DNA of 64,000 nucleotides from RGIG3701 sp031553595 (GCA_031553595.1 JAVBLI010000009.1:372001-436000), one strand, 5' to 3'. Shown: positions 52,800-61,663, counted from the stretch's first letter. The notes: generated by a model from the letters alone, not told the origin. Made by a program: numbers and translations.

Positions 52800-53696
52800 C
52801 TAATAAATTTTCACTGCCACGCCGGTTTCCTCGTGGATTCTGGCGGCGATCGGCTCCAGGTATTCCGTTTCCAGACGGGTGCAGGCCTCCACGGCCGTGC
52901 GGCGGCAGACGGAGTGAAGCTGGATGTGATCGATTTTTCCGCCCGCGGCGAGAATATCCTGAATCCGCCTGCGGTACGCCGCCAGCTCCGTCTCGGCGGG
53001 CGCTTCCCCGTTCATGCGGCAAAAAAGCGTCTGAATCACCACGGGGGTCTTCTTCGCCACGTCCGTAATCCCCGCCAGGATTTCCGAAAACGGCACCCGC
53101 GAACGATCAATTTCCTGATAATACGCCTCCGTGCCGGCATCCAGTTTCGCCCAGATTTCGCCGTTATTCGCCATGAGTTTTTCCAGCGCCGCATGCACTT
53201 CCGGCTGCCGAAACCGTGTGGCGTTCGTGATCAGCACCAGCTTCATTTCCTTCGCCGCCTGCCGCATGTCGTCCGGATGACCGTACTCCATGAATTTCTG
53301 ACGCACATCCGCCGCGATGTCCACAGCCTGGGCAAACACCGGCGAAATCGTCGGCTCACCATCCCCGCTGAACGCCACGTCATTCACCCGCCGCAACTCT
53401 CGCGGCACATCCCGAAACACCGCATCTTCAAAAATCTGTCCGCTGAGGGCGTACGCCACGCATGTCCGCAGCTCTTCCCGCAGTTTTTCCAGGTCGAATG
53501 CCGGCAGCTTCCGCGTCTGGCAGTGATCCACCTGGCAGTACACACACCGAAAATTACAGTCGCCCGCCGGGTTAATATTAATGCCCACCGAAATCCCGCG
53601 CGACCGCCGGCTCAAAACCGGATACACGTAATCATAATCCATCCAAAAACGGTCGTGGTTTCTGTAAAGCTCGTGATGGGATGTCCCGGGTTCCAT
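52800..53696 (-). CDS. Radical SAM protein
   Basis: 298 residues. The 4Fe-4S motif CxxxCxxC is at C47, C51, C54 (CNFRCVYC), and the SAM-binding GDGEPTISP motif follows. No C-terminal SPASM cysteine clusters, so it is unlikely to be an anaerobic sulfatase maturase despite its place upstream of the sulfatase. INPAGDCNFRCVYC and the MoaA-like fold fit a broad family without known substrate. Confidence 0.85.
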   Translation of the reverse strand: MEPGTSHHELYRNHDRFWMDYDYVYPVLSRRSRGISVGININPAGDCNFRCVYCQVDHCQTRKLPAFDLEKLREELRTCVAYALSGQIFEDAVFRDVPRELRRVNDVAFSGDGEPTISPVFAQAVDIAADVRQKFMEYGHPDDMRQAAKEMKLVLITNATRFRQPEVHAALEKLMANNGEIWAKLDAGTEAYYQEIDRSRVPFSEILAGITDVAKKTPVVIQTLFCRMNGEAPAETELAAYRRRIQDILAAGGKIDHIQLHSVCRRTAVEACTRLETEYLEPIAARIHEETGVAVKIY

Positions 53697-53829
53697 GTTT
53701 CACCTGATTTTTTGTTGAGATCACGCCCCATTTTTTGGTCCGATCCGCCGAGGCATGCGTTTTCTTTTAAATATAATGGAAATGGCCAAAAATTCAAGTC
53801 TCGAAAGCCGTGAAGACCCGCCGCGTGAC

Positions 53830-53858
53830 AAAAAAAGCATGCCCCGAAGGACATGCTG
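53830..53858 (-). terminator. Rho-independent terminator of the Pro/Gly-rich gene
   Basis: Minus strand AGCATGTCC TTCG GGGCATGCT followed by seven T, including a stable UUCG loop; 42 bases past the stop. Confidence 0.9.
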
Positions 53859-53899
53859 CAATGAATGATCGACCGTCGCGCGGCCCTGCCGGCATCCGG

Positions 53900-54886
53900 T
53901 CAGAACGACGGACCGTACGGATTAATATCAAAATCATACGAGTTGTCCAGCAGCGACGAATACGGATTAATGTTCCGCGGCGTGTTCGTGTTCGCGTCTT
54001 TATTGGGGAGTTCCTGTGCCGCCGGCGGGGTCAGCGTGGTGCTTCCTCCCCCCGAAATGCCGTAAGTGGCCGGAGACGTCGCCCCGCCACCGAAACCGTA
54101 AGACGCTCCGAGCCCACTGTTCACATTACCGTAAGTCGCGCCGTACCGCCCCTGATTCTGCTGCCGCATGGTGTCGGCATTCTGCTGCTCCTGCACGGCA
54201 CGCATTTCGCGCTGCATGGCTTCCTTGTCCTGCTGGGCTTCGAGGGCCGGCTTCACATAAAAATTGTAATTGTCGATCCCCGTGCGGTTCCCGGTGCGAT
54301 ACAAATTCATCCACGGACTGAAATTGGCAGGCGTTTTGTAGTCCGCGAACGGCTTCTGAACATTCGCCGGCGTCCCCGCGCCATACTGCACCGGCACGGA
54401 ATTGATCCGCTCCCCCTGCTTGGGATACGGGTTCAGATACTGCGTCTGCGGGTTTTTATTGGCCGGCTGATACGGATTCATCGCATTCGGCGAATGACTT
54501 ATTCCCGGCGACCCGGCACTCGGAACTCCAGCACCGGGAGCGGTGGGCAACTTCCCCAGATCTTCGGGCAGGCCGCCGACTCCTCCGGTGATCTCTCCGA
54601 CGACGGAATTGGGCGTCCGCGTGGCCGGCGTGTTCGTCGAGACGCCGCCATTCGGAACCGTTCCGTTTCCGCCGAACCCCGCTGGTGCGGAAGCCCCAGG
54701 TGCGGATTCCACCTTCGGGGCGGACACACCGCCGCTGGCTCCTTTTCCATGATATCCGTAGCGGCCTGAATCATATTTATAATCGCCCGGGTTCGGCCCG
54801 CGATACTGAGCTTCCGCCGACATAACCGCCGTAAACGTCATGAGACAGATAACCGTCAGGCCGATCCAATTTGTTTTCGTTTTCAT
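53900..54886 (-). CDS. Exported low-complexity Pro/Gly/Asn-rich protein
   Basis: 328 residues. Signal peptide (NWIGLTVICLMTFTAVMSAEA). The rest is low complexity with repeated NPYxx motifs (MNPYQP, LNPYPK, INPYSS, INPYGP) and GGG/AP-rich stretches, plus one helical charged section near 215-245 (QQDKEAMQREMRAVQEQQNAD). It could be a matrix or cell-surface protein; no family recognised. It has its own strong terminator. Confidence 0.7.
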   Translation of the reverse strand: MKTKTNWIGLTVICLMTFTAVMSAEAQYRGPNPGDYKYDSGRYGYHGKGASGGVSAPKVESAPGASAPAGFGGNGTVPNGGVSTNTPATRTPNSVVGEITGGVGGLPEDLGKLPTAPGAGVPSAGSPGISHSPNAMNPYQPANKNPQTQYLNPYPKQGERINSVPVQYGAGTPANVQKPFADYKTPANFSPWMNLYRTGNRTGIDNYNFYVKPALEAQQDKEAMQREMRAVQEQQNADTMRQQNQGRYGATYGNVNSGLGASYGFGGGATSPATYGISGGGSTTLTPPAAQELPNKDANTNTPRNINPYSSLLDNSYDFDINPYGPSF

Positions 54887-55073
54887 GATGAACTCCTTTC
54901 GGAAATAGCACCCGAGTGAAATGTGCGCGAGCTTCCATAGCTTCCACTAATATTATTATACCTTAATCGCATCATACATTCAATTACTTTTTTCGAAAAG
55001 AGCAAAAATCTGAAAAAAACAGGTTCGTTTGGCGGAAATTTTGGAAAAAAGTGAAAATTTTTCAGGAAAACGC

Positions 55074-55101
55074 TTGCAATTGCAGGAAAGGGTGCTATAC
55101 T
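55074..55101 (+). promoter_or_regulatory. Extended -10 promoter upstream of mraZ
   Basis: TTGCAA (55074-55079), 16-base spacer, TGCTATACT with TATACT at 55096-55101. Confidence 0.7.
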
Positions 55102-55104
55102 CAG

Positions 55105-55222
55105 ATGTGTGGGAGATGAGCCCGGTTAGGCAGTGAAATGAATCATAATTGTGGGTTTTTTGCCCAAATTGAATTTTCACCGCCGCCCGTTCCTCGCCCC
55201 ATATCCAAAATGTCCTTTTTTT
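55105..55222 (+). ncRNA. Candidate structured RNA or mraZ leader
   Basis: Three nested helices start right at the expected transcript start: outer ATGTG-GGG (55105-55113) with CCCCATAT (55197-55204), middle GGCAGTGAAA (55129-55138) with TTTCACCGCC (55175-55184), inner AATT-GTGGG (55147-55155) with CCCAAATT (55163-55170). A 7-T run lies at 55216-55222. The shape, a long rod with a large central bubble, recalls 6S RNA, but it is shorter (~100 bases) and no conserved 6S sequence was recognised. Confidence 0.4.
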
Positions 55223-55282
55223 ACTCCCCTGCTCGTGACACCGGAAGGAACCGAAAGCACGGCACTTGCATGACCTTTCCTC

Positions 55283-55768
55283 ATGAATGCCTCGGCTAAG
55301 TTAATCCTCGGTGAATATCAGCGGACGCTGGATGAGCGGTTTCGCCTTTCCGTTCCCACGGAAATGTGCGACCTGCTGACCGGCGAAGGGCAGGACTGCG
55401 TTCTCTCCAAGGAGCGGACCGGCTGCCTGGGCCTCTGGAACGCGGGGCTTTGGAATGAAAAAATGCGGCAGGGAATCGAATTGATTGAAAAAAAGATCGA
55501 AACCGGACGGCTGGAAGGTCGCGTGGCGGAAGTTCAGAAACTGGCCCGCATGCTCTCCGCACGGCACCGGACGATTCAACTCGCCGGACGTGGGAGGCTA
55601 GTGCTGCCGGAAGGATTTCGGGAGTTTCTGGGCGTCGAGCCGGGCGGTGAAATCGTGATCGTCGGCGCGGGCCTTTGCGTCGAGCTTTGGAATCCGAAAG
55701 AGTGGCTCCTGTACCAGGAAAGTCAGGTTACCGAATTCCACGACATTTTCAATGAACTTTCCCAATAG
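55283..55768 (+). CDS. mraZ: MraZ-family DNA-binding protein
   Basis: 161 residues with two AbrB/MraZ half-domains: GEYQRTLDERFRLSVPTEM near the N-terminus and IQLAGRGRLVLPEGFREFLGVEPGGEIVIVGAGLCVELWNPKEW near 95-140. MraZ forms rings and represses the division and cell-wall cluster. Here no rsmH/mraW or other dcw gene follows, in keeping with the reduced division gene set of planctomycetes. No good ribosome site at this ATG; leader RNA about 175 bases. Confidence 0.85.
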   Translation: MNASAKLILGEYQRTLDERFRLSVPTEMCDLLTGEGQDCVLSKERTGCLGLWNAGLWNEKMRQGIELIEKKIETGRLEGRVAEVQKLARMLSARHRTIQLAGRGRLVLPEGFREFLGVEPGGEIVIVGAGLCVELWNPKEWLLYQESQVTEFHDIFNELSQ

Positions 55769-55933
55769 CACAAAAGAGACAAAAAATCATCGACGACTGG
55801 CGAAAAGACTCGCTTAATTCCGTTTTCATGGATGGGTATCCGTGTCGGAGTGTAAATCCAGCGGCCTCGGCCGCACCCCCCCCTGGGTCCGTATGGCCCA
55901 CCTTTTTTGCCGGTCGCCGATGTTTCTTTATAG

Positions 55934-55977
55934 AAAAGGCACACCTCCTCCGCGGGGCGTGCCTTTTTGTTTTTTCA
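55934..55977 (+). terminator. Bidirectional terminator downstream of mraZ
   Basis: 9-bp stem AAAAGGCAC / GTGCCTTTT with TGTTTTTT after it. Confidence 0.85.
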
Positions 55978-56062
55978 AGCGGCTGCGCACGGAAAAACAA
56001 AGTTTTGGGACAAAAAATACGTCGAAAATCGAAAATTTTGTCGTAAATACCCGTCGCGCTCC

Positions 56063-56091
56063 TTGACAAGAGGGGGAAAATGCCGTTTAAT
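56063..56091 (+). promoter_or_regulatory. Promoter of the RRM protein gene
   Basis: Consensus TTGACA (56063-56068), 17-base spacer, TTTAAT (56086-56091). The start codon is about 220 bases from the predicted transcript start, giving a long leader with a GGTGCC/GGCACC hairpin (56226-56250). Confidence 0.75.
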
Positions 56092-56319
56092 TCATAATTG
56101 ATAGATAAAAAGCTCCCTTGTGACTGAATGTTTCGCGTTTTGTTCGATAGGTGCTGCTGGAATCGGTTAAGTTGAAGATTCAGTCCTCTTTGCCCGGATC
56201 CGTTATCTGCAATGGATAAAAAGGTGGTGCCGCCTGTGATTCCCGGCACCTTGGTATTCTCTGCTTGCCGTTCAGGGGAATGCCAATCTAATGATCGCGC
56301 GACGGCTGGATTAGGTATC

Positions 56320-56625
56320 ATGAAAATTTATGTAGGAAATCTGTCGTACAAGTGCACAGAGGGCGAGTTGCGGGAGCAGTTCGAGAAGTTTGGTAGCGTC
56401 GGCCAGGTTACGATGATTACGGATCGTGAGACGGGCCGTCCGAAGGGATTTGCGTTCGTTGAAATGGATAATCGCGAGCAGGCCGAGGCCGCGATTAACG
56501 CCTTGAATGGTGCCACGCTGGGCGAAAGAGCGATCGTTGTCAACGAAGCGCGTCCGCAGCAGCCCCGCACCGGTGGCGGCGGCGGTGGCGGCCGGCGTTT
56601 CAATGATGGAAACCGTCGCTATTAA
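56320..56625 (+). CDS. RRM-domain RNA-binding protein with Gly-rich tail
   Basis: 101 residues from ATG at 56320. A single RRM with RNP2 IYVGNL (3-8) and RNP1 KGFAFVEM, followed by a Gly-rich, Arg-containing tail (GGGGGGGRRFNDGNRRY). It is the small RNA-binding/cold-inducible type found in cyanobacteria and planctomycetes, likely an RNA chaperone. The long leader fits post-transcriptional, perhaps temperature-linked, control (inference). The longer upstream frame is leader sequence. Confidence 0.93.
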   Translation: MKIYVGNLSYKCTEGELREQFEKFGSVGQVTMITDRETGRPKGFAFVEMDNREQAEAAINALNGATLGERAIVVNEARPQQPRTGGGGGGGRRFNDGNRRY

Positions 56626-56655
56626 TCGCGGTGGGGTTCGTCAAAAGAACAGAAT

Positions 56656-56689
56656 AAAGGTGGGGAACTCGCGTTTTCCACCTTTTTTT
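56656..56689 (+). terminator. Rho-independent terminator of the RRM gene
   Basis: AAAGGTGG / CCACCTTT stem followed by a T run. Confidence 0.88.
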
Positions 56690-56726
56690 GTGTAAAGAAC
56701 GCCATGTTTATTGAAAACTGCAAGAA

Positions 56727-56815
56727 TTCACCACAGAGAGCACGGAGGTCACCGAGAGAATTTTTCCATCCCCGGCTGTCCCTCTCTGTGTTCTTTGTGT
56801 TCTCTGTGGTGAAAT
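56727..56815. repeat. Heptad-type hairpin before cysK
   Basis: TTCACCACAGAGAGCACGGAGGTC left arm and GTGTTCTTTGTGTTCTCTGTGGTGAA right arm (inverted), the CACAGAG-type intergenic repeat. Confidence 0.8.
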
Positions 56816-56862
56816 AAATGTTTAGGAGTTAATTGTTTTAACGAGCGTGTTTGGAGCTGAAA

Positions 56863-57783
56863 ATGAAAGTTACGGAAAATATTCTCCAGACCGTGGGCGG
56901 CACGCCGCTGGTACGGGTGGGGAAGATGAACGCAGGGCGTGCGGAGGTGCTGGCGAAGGTCGAGTATTTTAACCCCGGCGGAAGTGTGAAAGACCGGCTG
57001 GCGCTGGCGCTGGTCGCGGACGGTGAAAAGCGGGGCGTGCTGGCGCCGGGCGGGCTGATCGTGGAGCCCACCAGCGGGAACACGGGGATTGGGCTGGCGA
57101 TGGTCGCCGCGGTGCGGAGGTATCGGCTGGTGCTGACCATGCCGGAAACCATGAGCGTGGAGCGGCGGAAACTCCTGGCGGCGTATGGTGCCCAGCTTGT
57201 GCTGACGGACGGCGCGGCGGGGATGGCCGGGGCCATTCAAAAGGCGGGGGAAATCGTGGCCGAGAATCCCGGCGCGTTCATGCCCCAGCAGTTCGAGAAC
57301 CCCGCGAATTCCGCCTGGCACAAAAAAACCACGGCCGTCGAAATTTGGGACGGCACGGACGGCCGCGTGGATGCCTTCGTCGCGGGCGTCGGCACGGGCG
57401 GCACGCTCACCGGCGTGGGCGAATTCCTGAAAGAGAAAAATCCGGACGTACGGATCGTCGCGGTCGAGCCGTCCGACTCACCGGTGCTCTCGGGGGGAAA
57501 GGCGGGGCCGCATAAATTACAGGGCATCGGAGCGGGGTTCGTGCCGAAAATTCTGAACCGCGAGATCATCTCGGAAGTCGTCCCAGTCACCGCCGAGGAC
57601 GCCGGCCGCACGGCACGGGAAGCTGCCACACGCGAGGGACTTCTGGTTGGCATCTCCTCCGGCGCCGCACTGTTCGCGGCGCTTGAACTCAGCCGTCGTG
57701 AAGAATTCGCAGGAAAGCGGATCGTCGTGATCCTGCCGGACAGCGGGGAGCGGTATCTGTCGAGCTGGCTGTTTGAAGAATAG
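56863..57783 (+). CDS. cysK: Cysteine synthase (O-acetylserine sulfhydrylase)
   Basis: 306 residues from ATG at 56863 with GGAG upstream. The PLP lysine is K43 in NPGGSVKDRLAL; EPTSGNTGIGLAM binds the substrate, GVGTGGTLTGVGEFL the phosphate, and GISSGAA is also conserved. It makes cysteine from O-acetylserine and sulfide, downstream of the sulfate importer elsewhere in the window. The stop codon TAG is followed by a TAGGGGT heptad tract and repeat copy 9. Confidence 0.93.
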   Translation: MKVTENILQTVGGTPLVRVGKMNAGRAEVLAKVEYFNPGGSVKDRLALALVADGEKRGVLAPGGLIVEPTSGNTGIGLAMVAAVRRYRLVLTMPETMSVERRKLLAAYGAQLVLTDGAAGMAGAIQKAGEIVAENPGAFMPQQFENPANSAWHKKTTAVEIWDGTDGRVDAFVAGVGTGGTLTGVGEFLKEKNPDVRIVAVEPSDSPVLSGGKAGPHKLQGIGAGFVPKILNREIISEVVPVTAEDAGRTAREAATREGLLVGISSGAALFAALELSRREEFAGKRIVVILPDSGERYLSSWLFEE

Positions 57784-57804
57784 GGGTTAGGGGTTTGGGA
57801 TTAG

Positions 57805-57931
57805 AGAAAAACAACAGCCGGGAACGAAGTGAAGCGAAGCGTAACGAGAATGACCGGATAGAATGGCGAAATCATTTTCCACTTCTATCCGGTCATTGCG
57901 CTGACGCTTCATTCCCGGCTGTTGTTTCCAC
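57805..57931 (-). repeat. Dispersed inverted-repeat element, copy 9
   Basis: AAAAACAACAGCCGGGAACGAAG left, AATGACCGGATAGAATGG and TTCTATCCGGTCATTGCG core, TTCATTCCCGGCTGTTGTTT right. It is preceded by a one-sided heptad tract (57781-57803). Confidence 0.9.
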
Positions 57932-57974
57932 AAGTTGCATTGCGCTCCACTTGCGGCTCATTCATTTCATCTTC

Positions 57975-60900
57975 TCACGAGCATCCGCTGGTGCTGCCGC
58001 AGGTGTGGCAGAGGTAACAACTGCCGTTGCGTACCATGACGGTGCCACAATTGCTGCATGAGGGGGCGTCTTCCTGGAAGGTGCTGAACATGCGGTGGGT
58101 GTCCAGAGACGGCATGGCGTCCGTTTTCATCTCCAGGGAGGCGGGGAAGCTCATGCGGTCTTCGCCGAGTTGCAGACGCTTGGCGGGGGAGGCGGCGTGG
58201 CCGTTTCCGTTGGCGCCGTTGCGCGTGCGTGCGGAACCGTTTCCGTTGCCGTGTTGCTGCGAGTGGAAAGACCGCATCTGTTCCGCGAATCCGCTGACGG
58301 CGTCATTTTTCGCGGTGCTGCCGCCTGTGGAGATCAGCGTGGCTTGCATCACCGTGCCGATTTCCTCACGCACGGCGGCGCGGACTTTCGGGGTGTCCGT
58401 TTTGTATCCGCCGTCTGTCGGGGCGCTTTTCGCCGGGACTTTTTCCTGCGGCGGCACGCTCGGCTTCTTCTCCACCACCGCCGGCGCGTCGACCGGTTTG
58501 GGAAGCTCTGGCGTGGTCTTTCCGGAAATCTGCATTCCCTCGTGCGGCACCTCGTCCATATGACTGGCCTGGTCGCCGGGCACGTTCAGGAAGGTGATGC
58601 CCAGCCAGCGGAAAATGTAGTCCACGATACTCTTCGCGATGCGGATGTCCGGGTTTTTCGTGTGGCCCTGCGGCTCGAACCGTGTATGCGAAAACTTGTT
58701 GACATACACCTCCAGCGGCACGCCGTACTGCAGGCTCATGGAGATGGCGGTGCCGAAGCAGTCCATCAGGCCGCCGACGGTGCTGCCCTCTTTCGCCATG
58801 GTGATGAAGACCTCGCCGGGTCGGCCGTCGGGGTATTGGCCGACGGTGATGTAACCCTCATGCCCCGCGACGGAAAATTTATGCGTGATCGAATTCCGCG
58901 TATCCGGCAGACGCTCGCGCCGCGGCTTGTAAATCACTTTCTCCTGAGCCGGGTCTTTTTTGTCGGAGGCCGACTTCTCGCCGGACTTCGTGGTGTTCAG
59001 CGGCTGCATGCCTTTCGAGCCATCACGGTAAACGGCCACGGCCTTCAGCCCCATCCGCCATCCCTCGATGTACGCGTCCGAAATGTCCTTCTCGGTGGCG
59101 TCTTTCGGGAGGTTCACGGTTTTCGAAATCGCGCCGGAAAGGAACGGCTGTGCGGCGGCCATCATTTTCAGGTGGGCCATCCACGGAATGCTCCGCGTGC
59201 CCTTCTGCGCCTTGAACGCACAGTCGAACACGGGCAGATGCTCCGGATTCAGGTCGGTGGCGCCCTCGACGGTATCTTCCGTGTCGATATAATCCTTGAT
59301 CGACTTGATGTCTTCCTCGGCATATCCCAGCCGCTTCAGCGCCTGCGGCACAGTGCGGTTAACGAGCTTCATGAGCCCGCCGCCGGCAAGCTGCTTGTAC
59401 TTCACCAGCGCGATTTCCGGCTCGATGCCCGTCGTGTCGCAATCCATCATGAAACTGATCGTACCCGTGGGGGCCAGCACCGTGGCCTGTGCGTTCCGGA
59501 AACCGTAGCGCCGCCCGTTGCTGAGCACCTCATCCCACACTTTTCTCGCGGCATCCCGCAAATAACCCGGCGCCGCCGTGATCGTTTCCACCGCGTCCCA
59601 GTGAAGCTGCATCACCGCGAGCATGGAATCCTTGTTCTTTTCGTATTCGTCGAACGGCCCTTTCGCCCGCGCCAGCTCGACACTCGTGCGATTCGCGGCC
59701 CCGTGCATAATCGCCGTCAGCGCCGCGCAAATGCCCCGGCCTTCCTCCGAATCATACGGAAGCCCCAGCGCCATCAGGAGGCTGCCGAGATTCGCGTAAC
59801 CCAGGCCCAGCGGGCGGAATTTGTGGCTGTTTTCGGCGATCCGCTTCGTGGGATAACTGCCGTGATCCACCAGCAGCTCCTGCGCGATGAACATGATCCG
59901 GCATGCGGCCTGATAACGCTCCACGTCGAAGACGCCGGTCTCTTCGTCGAAGAAACGCATGAGGTTGATGCTGGCCAAGTTGCACGCGGAGTTGTCGACG
60001 AACATGTATTCCGAGCACGGATTGGAGGCGTTAATCCGCCCCGACTTTGGGCATGTGTGAAAACGGTTGATCGTCGTGTCGTACTGCACGCCGGGGTCGC
60101 CGCACTCCCAGGTGGCGCGGGCGATTTTTTCCATCAGCTCGCGGGCGTCGTAGCTCGGGCCGTCTTTCGTCGTGTCGGTCACCCACTTCGTCGTCCACTC
60201 TTTTCCATCCACCACGGCCTGCATGAAATCGTCGGTCAGGCGGATCGAGAGATTCGCGTTCTGGAACATCGTCGAGCTGTACGCCTCGTCATACGTATAT
60301 CCCTGTTCCATGAGAATTTTGGCCTTCTTCTCCTCGACCAGCTTGCACTCGACGAATTCCATGATGTCGGGGTGCCAGATTTTCAGGGACTGCATTTTCG
60401 CGGCGCGGCGTGTCTTGCCGCCGCTTTTGACCACGGCCGCGATCTGGTCATAGACCCGCATGAAGGAGAGCGGGCCGGAGGGACGTCCGCCGCCGGAGAG
60501 TTTTTCGCGGCAACTGCGCAGCGTCGAGAGGTCGGTGCCCGTGCCGGAACCGAATTTGAAGAGCATCGCCTCGCTGCGGGCCAGCTCCATGATGTCTTCC
60601 ATGTTGTCCTGCACGCTCTGGATGAAGCAGGCAGAGCCTTGCGGGTAGGCGTAGGAATTGTCGGGCTGGTCGATCTGCCGGGTTTCGGGATTCCAGGCCC
60701 AGTTGCACTTCGCGCCGATAATATTATAGTGCGTGAAGAGGCCCACGTTGAACCAGACCGGCGAATTGAACGCCGCGTGCTGGTGGAGGCACAGCCAAGT
60801 CAGTTCGCGATAAAAATTCTCGCCGTCGGCCTCGGACGCGAAATAGCCGTCGGCCTTTCCCCAGTCGGCGATCGTCCGCGTGACCCGCCCGACCAGTTGT

Positions 60901-61169
60901 CGGACGCTCTTCTCACGCTGGAGTGTGCCATTCTCGCCGAAAAAATACTTGCTGGCCACGACGTTCGTCGCCAGTTGGCTCCACGTCGAGGGAATCTCGC
61001 AGTCCTTCTGCTCGAAGATCAACTCCCCTTTATCCCCCTTGATCTGCGCCGTACGCAGCTCCCATTCCACCGTCTGAAACGGGTCAGCCACGTTCTCCGG
61101 ACAAAATACCGGACGAACTTTCAGCGACGATCTGATCTGATCCTGAATCGAAGATTGAACTGTTGACAT
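57975..61169 (-). CDS. nrdJ: B12-dependent ribonucleoside-diphosphate reductase (class II)
   Basis: 1064 residues. N-terminal SxNxPVWFNVG-type segment (FNSPVWFNVGL), GSGTGTDLSTLRSC, active-site NPCSEYMF with Cys385, PTGTISFMMDCDTTGIEPEIALV, and a C-terminal zinc-ribbon-like end CSNCGTVMVRNGSCYLCHTCGS. A long low-complexity linker at about 850-1010 precedes that end. It makes deoxynucleotides using adenosylcobalamin and works with or without oxygen. The transcript seems to start about 550 bases upstream next to NrdR-like boxes. Confidence 0.95.
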   Translation of the reverse strand: MSTVQSSIQDQIRSSLKVRPVFCPENVADPFQTVEWELRTAQIKGDKGELIFEQKDCEIPSTWSQLATNVVASKYFFGENGTLQREKSVRQLVGRVTRTIADWGKADGYFASEADGENFYRELTWLCLHQHAAFNSPVWFNVGLFTHYNIIGAKCNWAWNPETRQIDQPDNSYAYPQGSACFIQSVQDNMEDIMELARSEAMLFKFGSGTGTDLSTLRSCREKLSGGGRPSGPLSFMRVYDQIAAVVKSGGKTRRAAKMQSLKIWHPDIMEFVECKLVEEKKAKILMEQGYTYDEAYSSTMFQNANLSIRLTDDFMQAVVDGKEWTTKWVTDTTKDGPSYDARELMEKIARATWECGDPGVQYDTTINRFHTCPKSGRINASNPCSEYMFVDNSACNLASINLMRFFDEETGVFDVERYQAACRIMFIAQELLVDHGSYPTKRIAENSHKFRPLGLGYANLGSLLMALGLPYDSEEGRGICAALTAIMHGAANRTSVELARAKGPFDEYEKNKDSMLAVMQLHWDAVETITAAPGYLRDAARKVWDEVLSNGRRYGFRNAQATVLAPTGTISFMMDCDTTGIEPEIALVKYKQLAGGGLMKLVNRTVPQALKRLGYAEEDIKSIKDYIDTEDTVEGATDLNPEHLPVFDCAFKAQKGTRSIPWMAHLKMMAAAQPFLSGAISKTVNLPKDATEKDISDAYIEGWRMGLKAVAVYRDGSKGMQPLNTTKSGEKSASDKKDPAQEKVIYKPRRERLPDTRNSITHKFSVAGHEGYITVGQYPDGRPGEVFITMAKEGSTVGGLMDCFGTAISMSLQYGVPLEVYVNKFSHTRFEPQGHTKNPDIRIAKSIVDYIFRWLGITFLNVPGDQASHMDEVPHEGMQISGKTTPELPKPVDAPAVVEKKPSVPPQEKVPAKSAPTDGGYKTDTPKVRAAVREEIGTVMQATLISTGGSTAKNDAVSGFAEQMRSFHSQQHGNGNGSARTRNGANGNGHAASPAKRLQLGEDRMSFPASLEMKTDAMPSLDTHRMFSTFQEDAPSCSNCGTVMVRNGSCYLCHTCGSTSGCS

Positions 61170-61226
61170 AAGCGATTACCTGTACTCCTTGTTCCCCGCA
61201 GCGCGGACATTGTATGTGAAAAATCC

Positions 61227-61316
61227 CTTGGCGAACAGTCGCTGTGCGTCCTGCGACAGACGAAAATGAAAACGTACCGGTAGGTTCCGGGTGAAAAGAG
61301 AGTCTCTTTCGCCAAG
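61227..61316 (-). ncRNA. Candidate multi-helix RNA element in the nrdJ leader
   Basis: A perfect 9-bp closing stem CTTGGCGAA (61316-61308) / TTCGCCAAG (61235-61227) encloses three hairpins: AGAG/CTCT (61307-61297), CCGG/CCGG (61290-61277) and GTCGC/GCGAC (61257-61238). It lies 58 bases before the nrdJ start. The shape is riboswitch-like; it lacks the recognised B12-box sequence. Confidence 0.5.
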
Positions 61317-61339
61317 AATCAAACTTCCTGTTTTCCGTC

Positions 61340-61354
61340 TGTCAGCTTCTGACA
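61340..61354. other. Small hairpin in the nrdJ leader
   Basis: Perfect 6-bp stem TGTCAG CTT CTGACA upstream of the multi-helix element. Confidence 0.45.
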
Positions 61355-61663
61355 ATAAACAAAATAAACGTCCTACTCGCGGTGGGATACCAGCCGGGAG
61401 TCATTGGGTTTGGAAAAAAAATTTCCCTACTTATATTTTAAGCGGGAATCCGTTCCGCACTCCACTGGCCGGCAGTCATTTGCATTAGATTGCGCGACGT
61501 AGATGGATTACTTTTCATTTTGTTTTTCTCACAGAGGCGGTTCCACCGATGTAGCTTGTCGTTTTTCTCGTCCCCAAAGGTTGCCTTCGAACGTCCGACG
61601 TTTGTCTTTATCGGCCATCGTCAGCAAAAAAGCAAGAGAAAAACGGTTTTTTCGAATTGTTAG

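Larger units (their letters stand above)
54887..55282. promoter_or_regulatory. Divergent region with mraZ promoter and structured leader
   Basis: 396 bases. Contains the mraZ promoter and a three-helix RNA-like structure (see separate entries). The rest is AT-rich without further features. Confidence 0.5.
55769..56319. other. Region between mraZ and RRM gene
   Basis: 551 bases without a supported gene. Holds the mraZ terminator, then the RRM promoter and its long leader. A 190-codon minus-strand frame across it has no ribosome site or recognisable domain and crosses both signals. Confidence 0.5.

Noticed and set aside
52800..53696. Radical SAM protein as anaerobic sulfatase maturase for the neighbouring sulfatase
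   Set aside because: The C-terminal cysteine clusters of anSME/SPASM enzymes are missing, and the two genes are separated by a repeat element.
55749..56321. 190-codon minus-strand frame between mraZ and the RRM gene
   Set aside because: It crosses a terminator and a consensus promoter, has no ribosome site or known domain.
58095..61166. 1023-codon open frame opposite nrdJ
   Set aside because: Antisense shadow; nrdJ motifs on the other strand are unmistakable.
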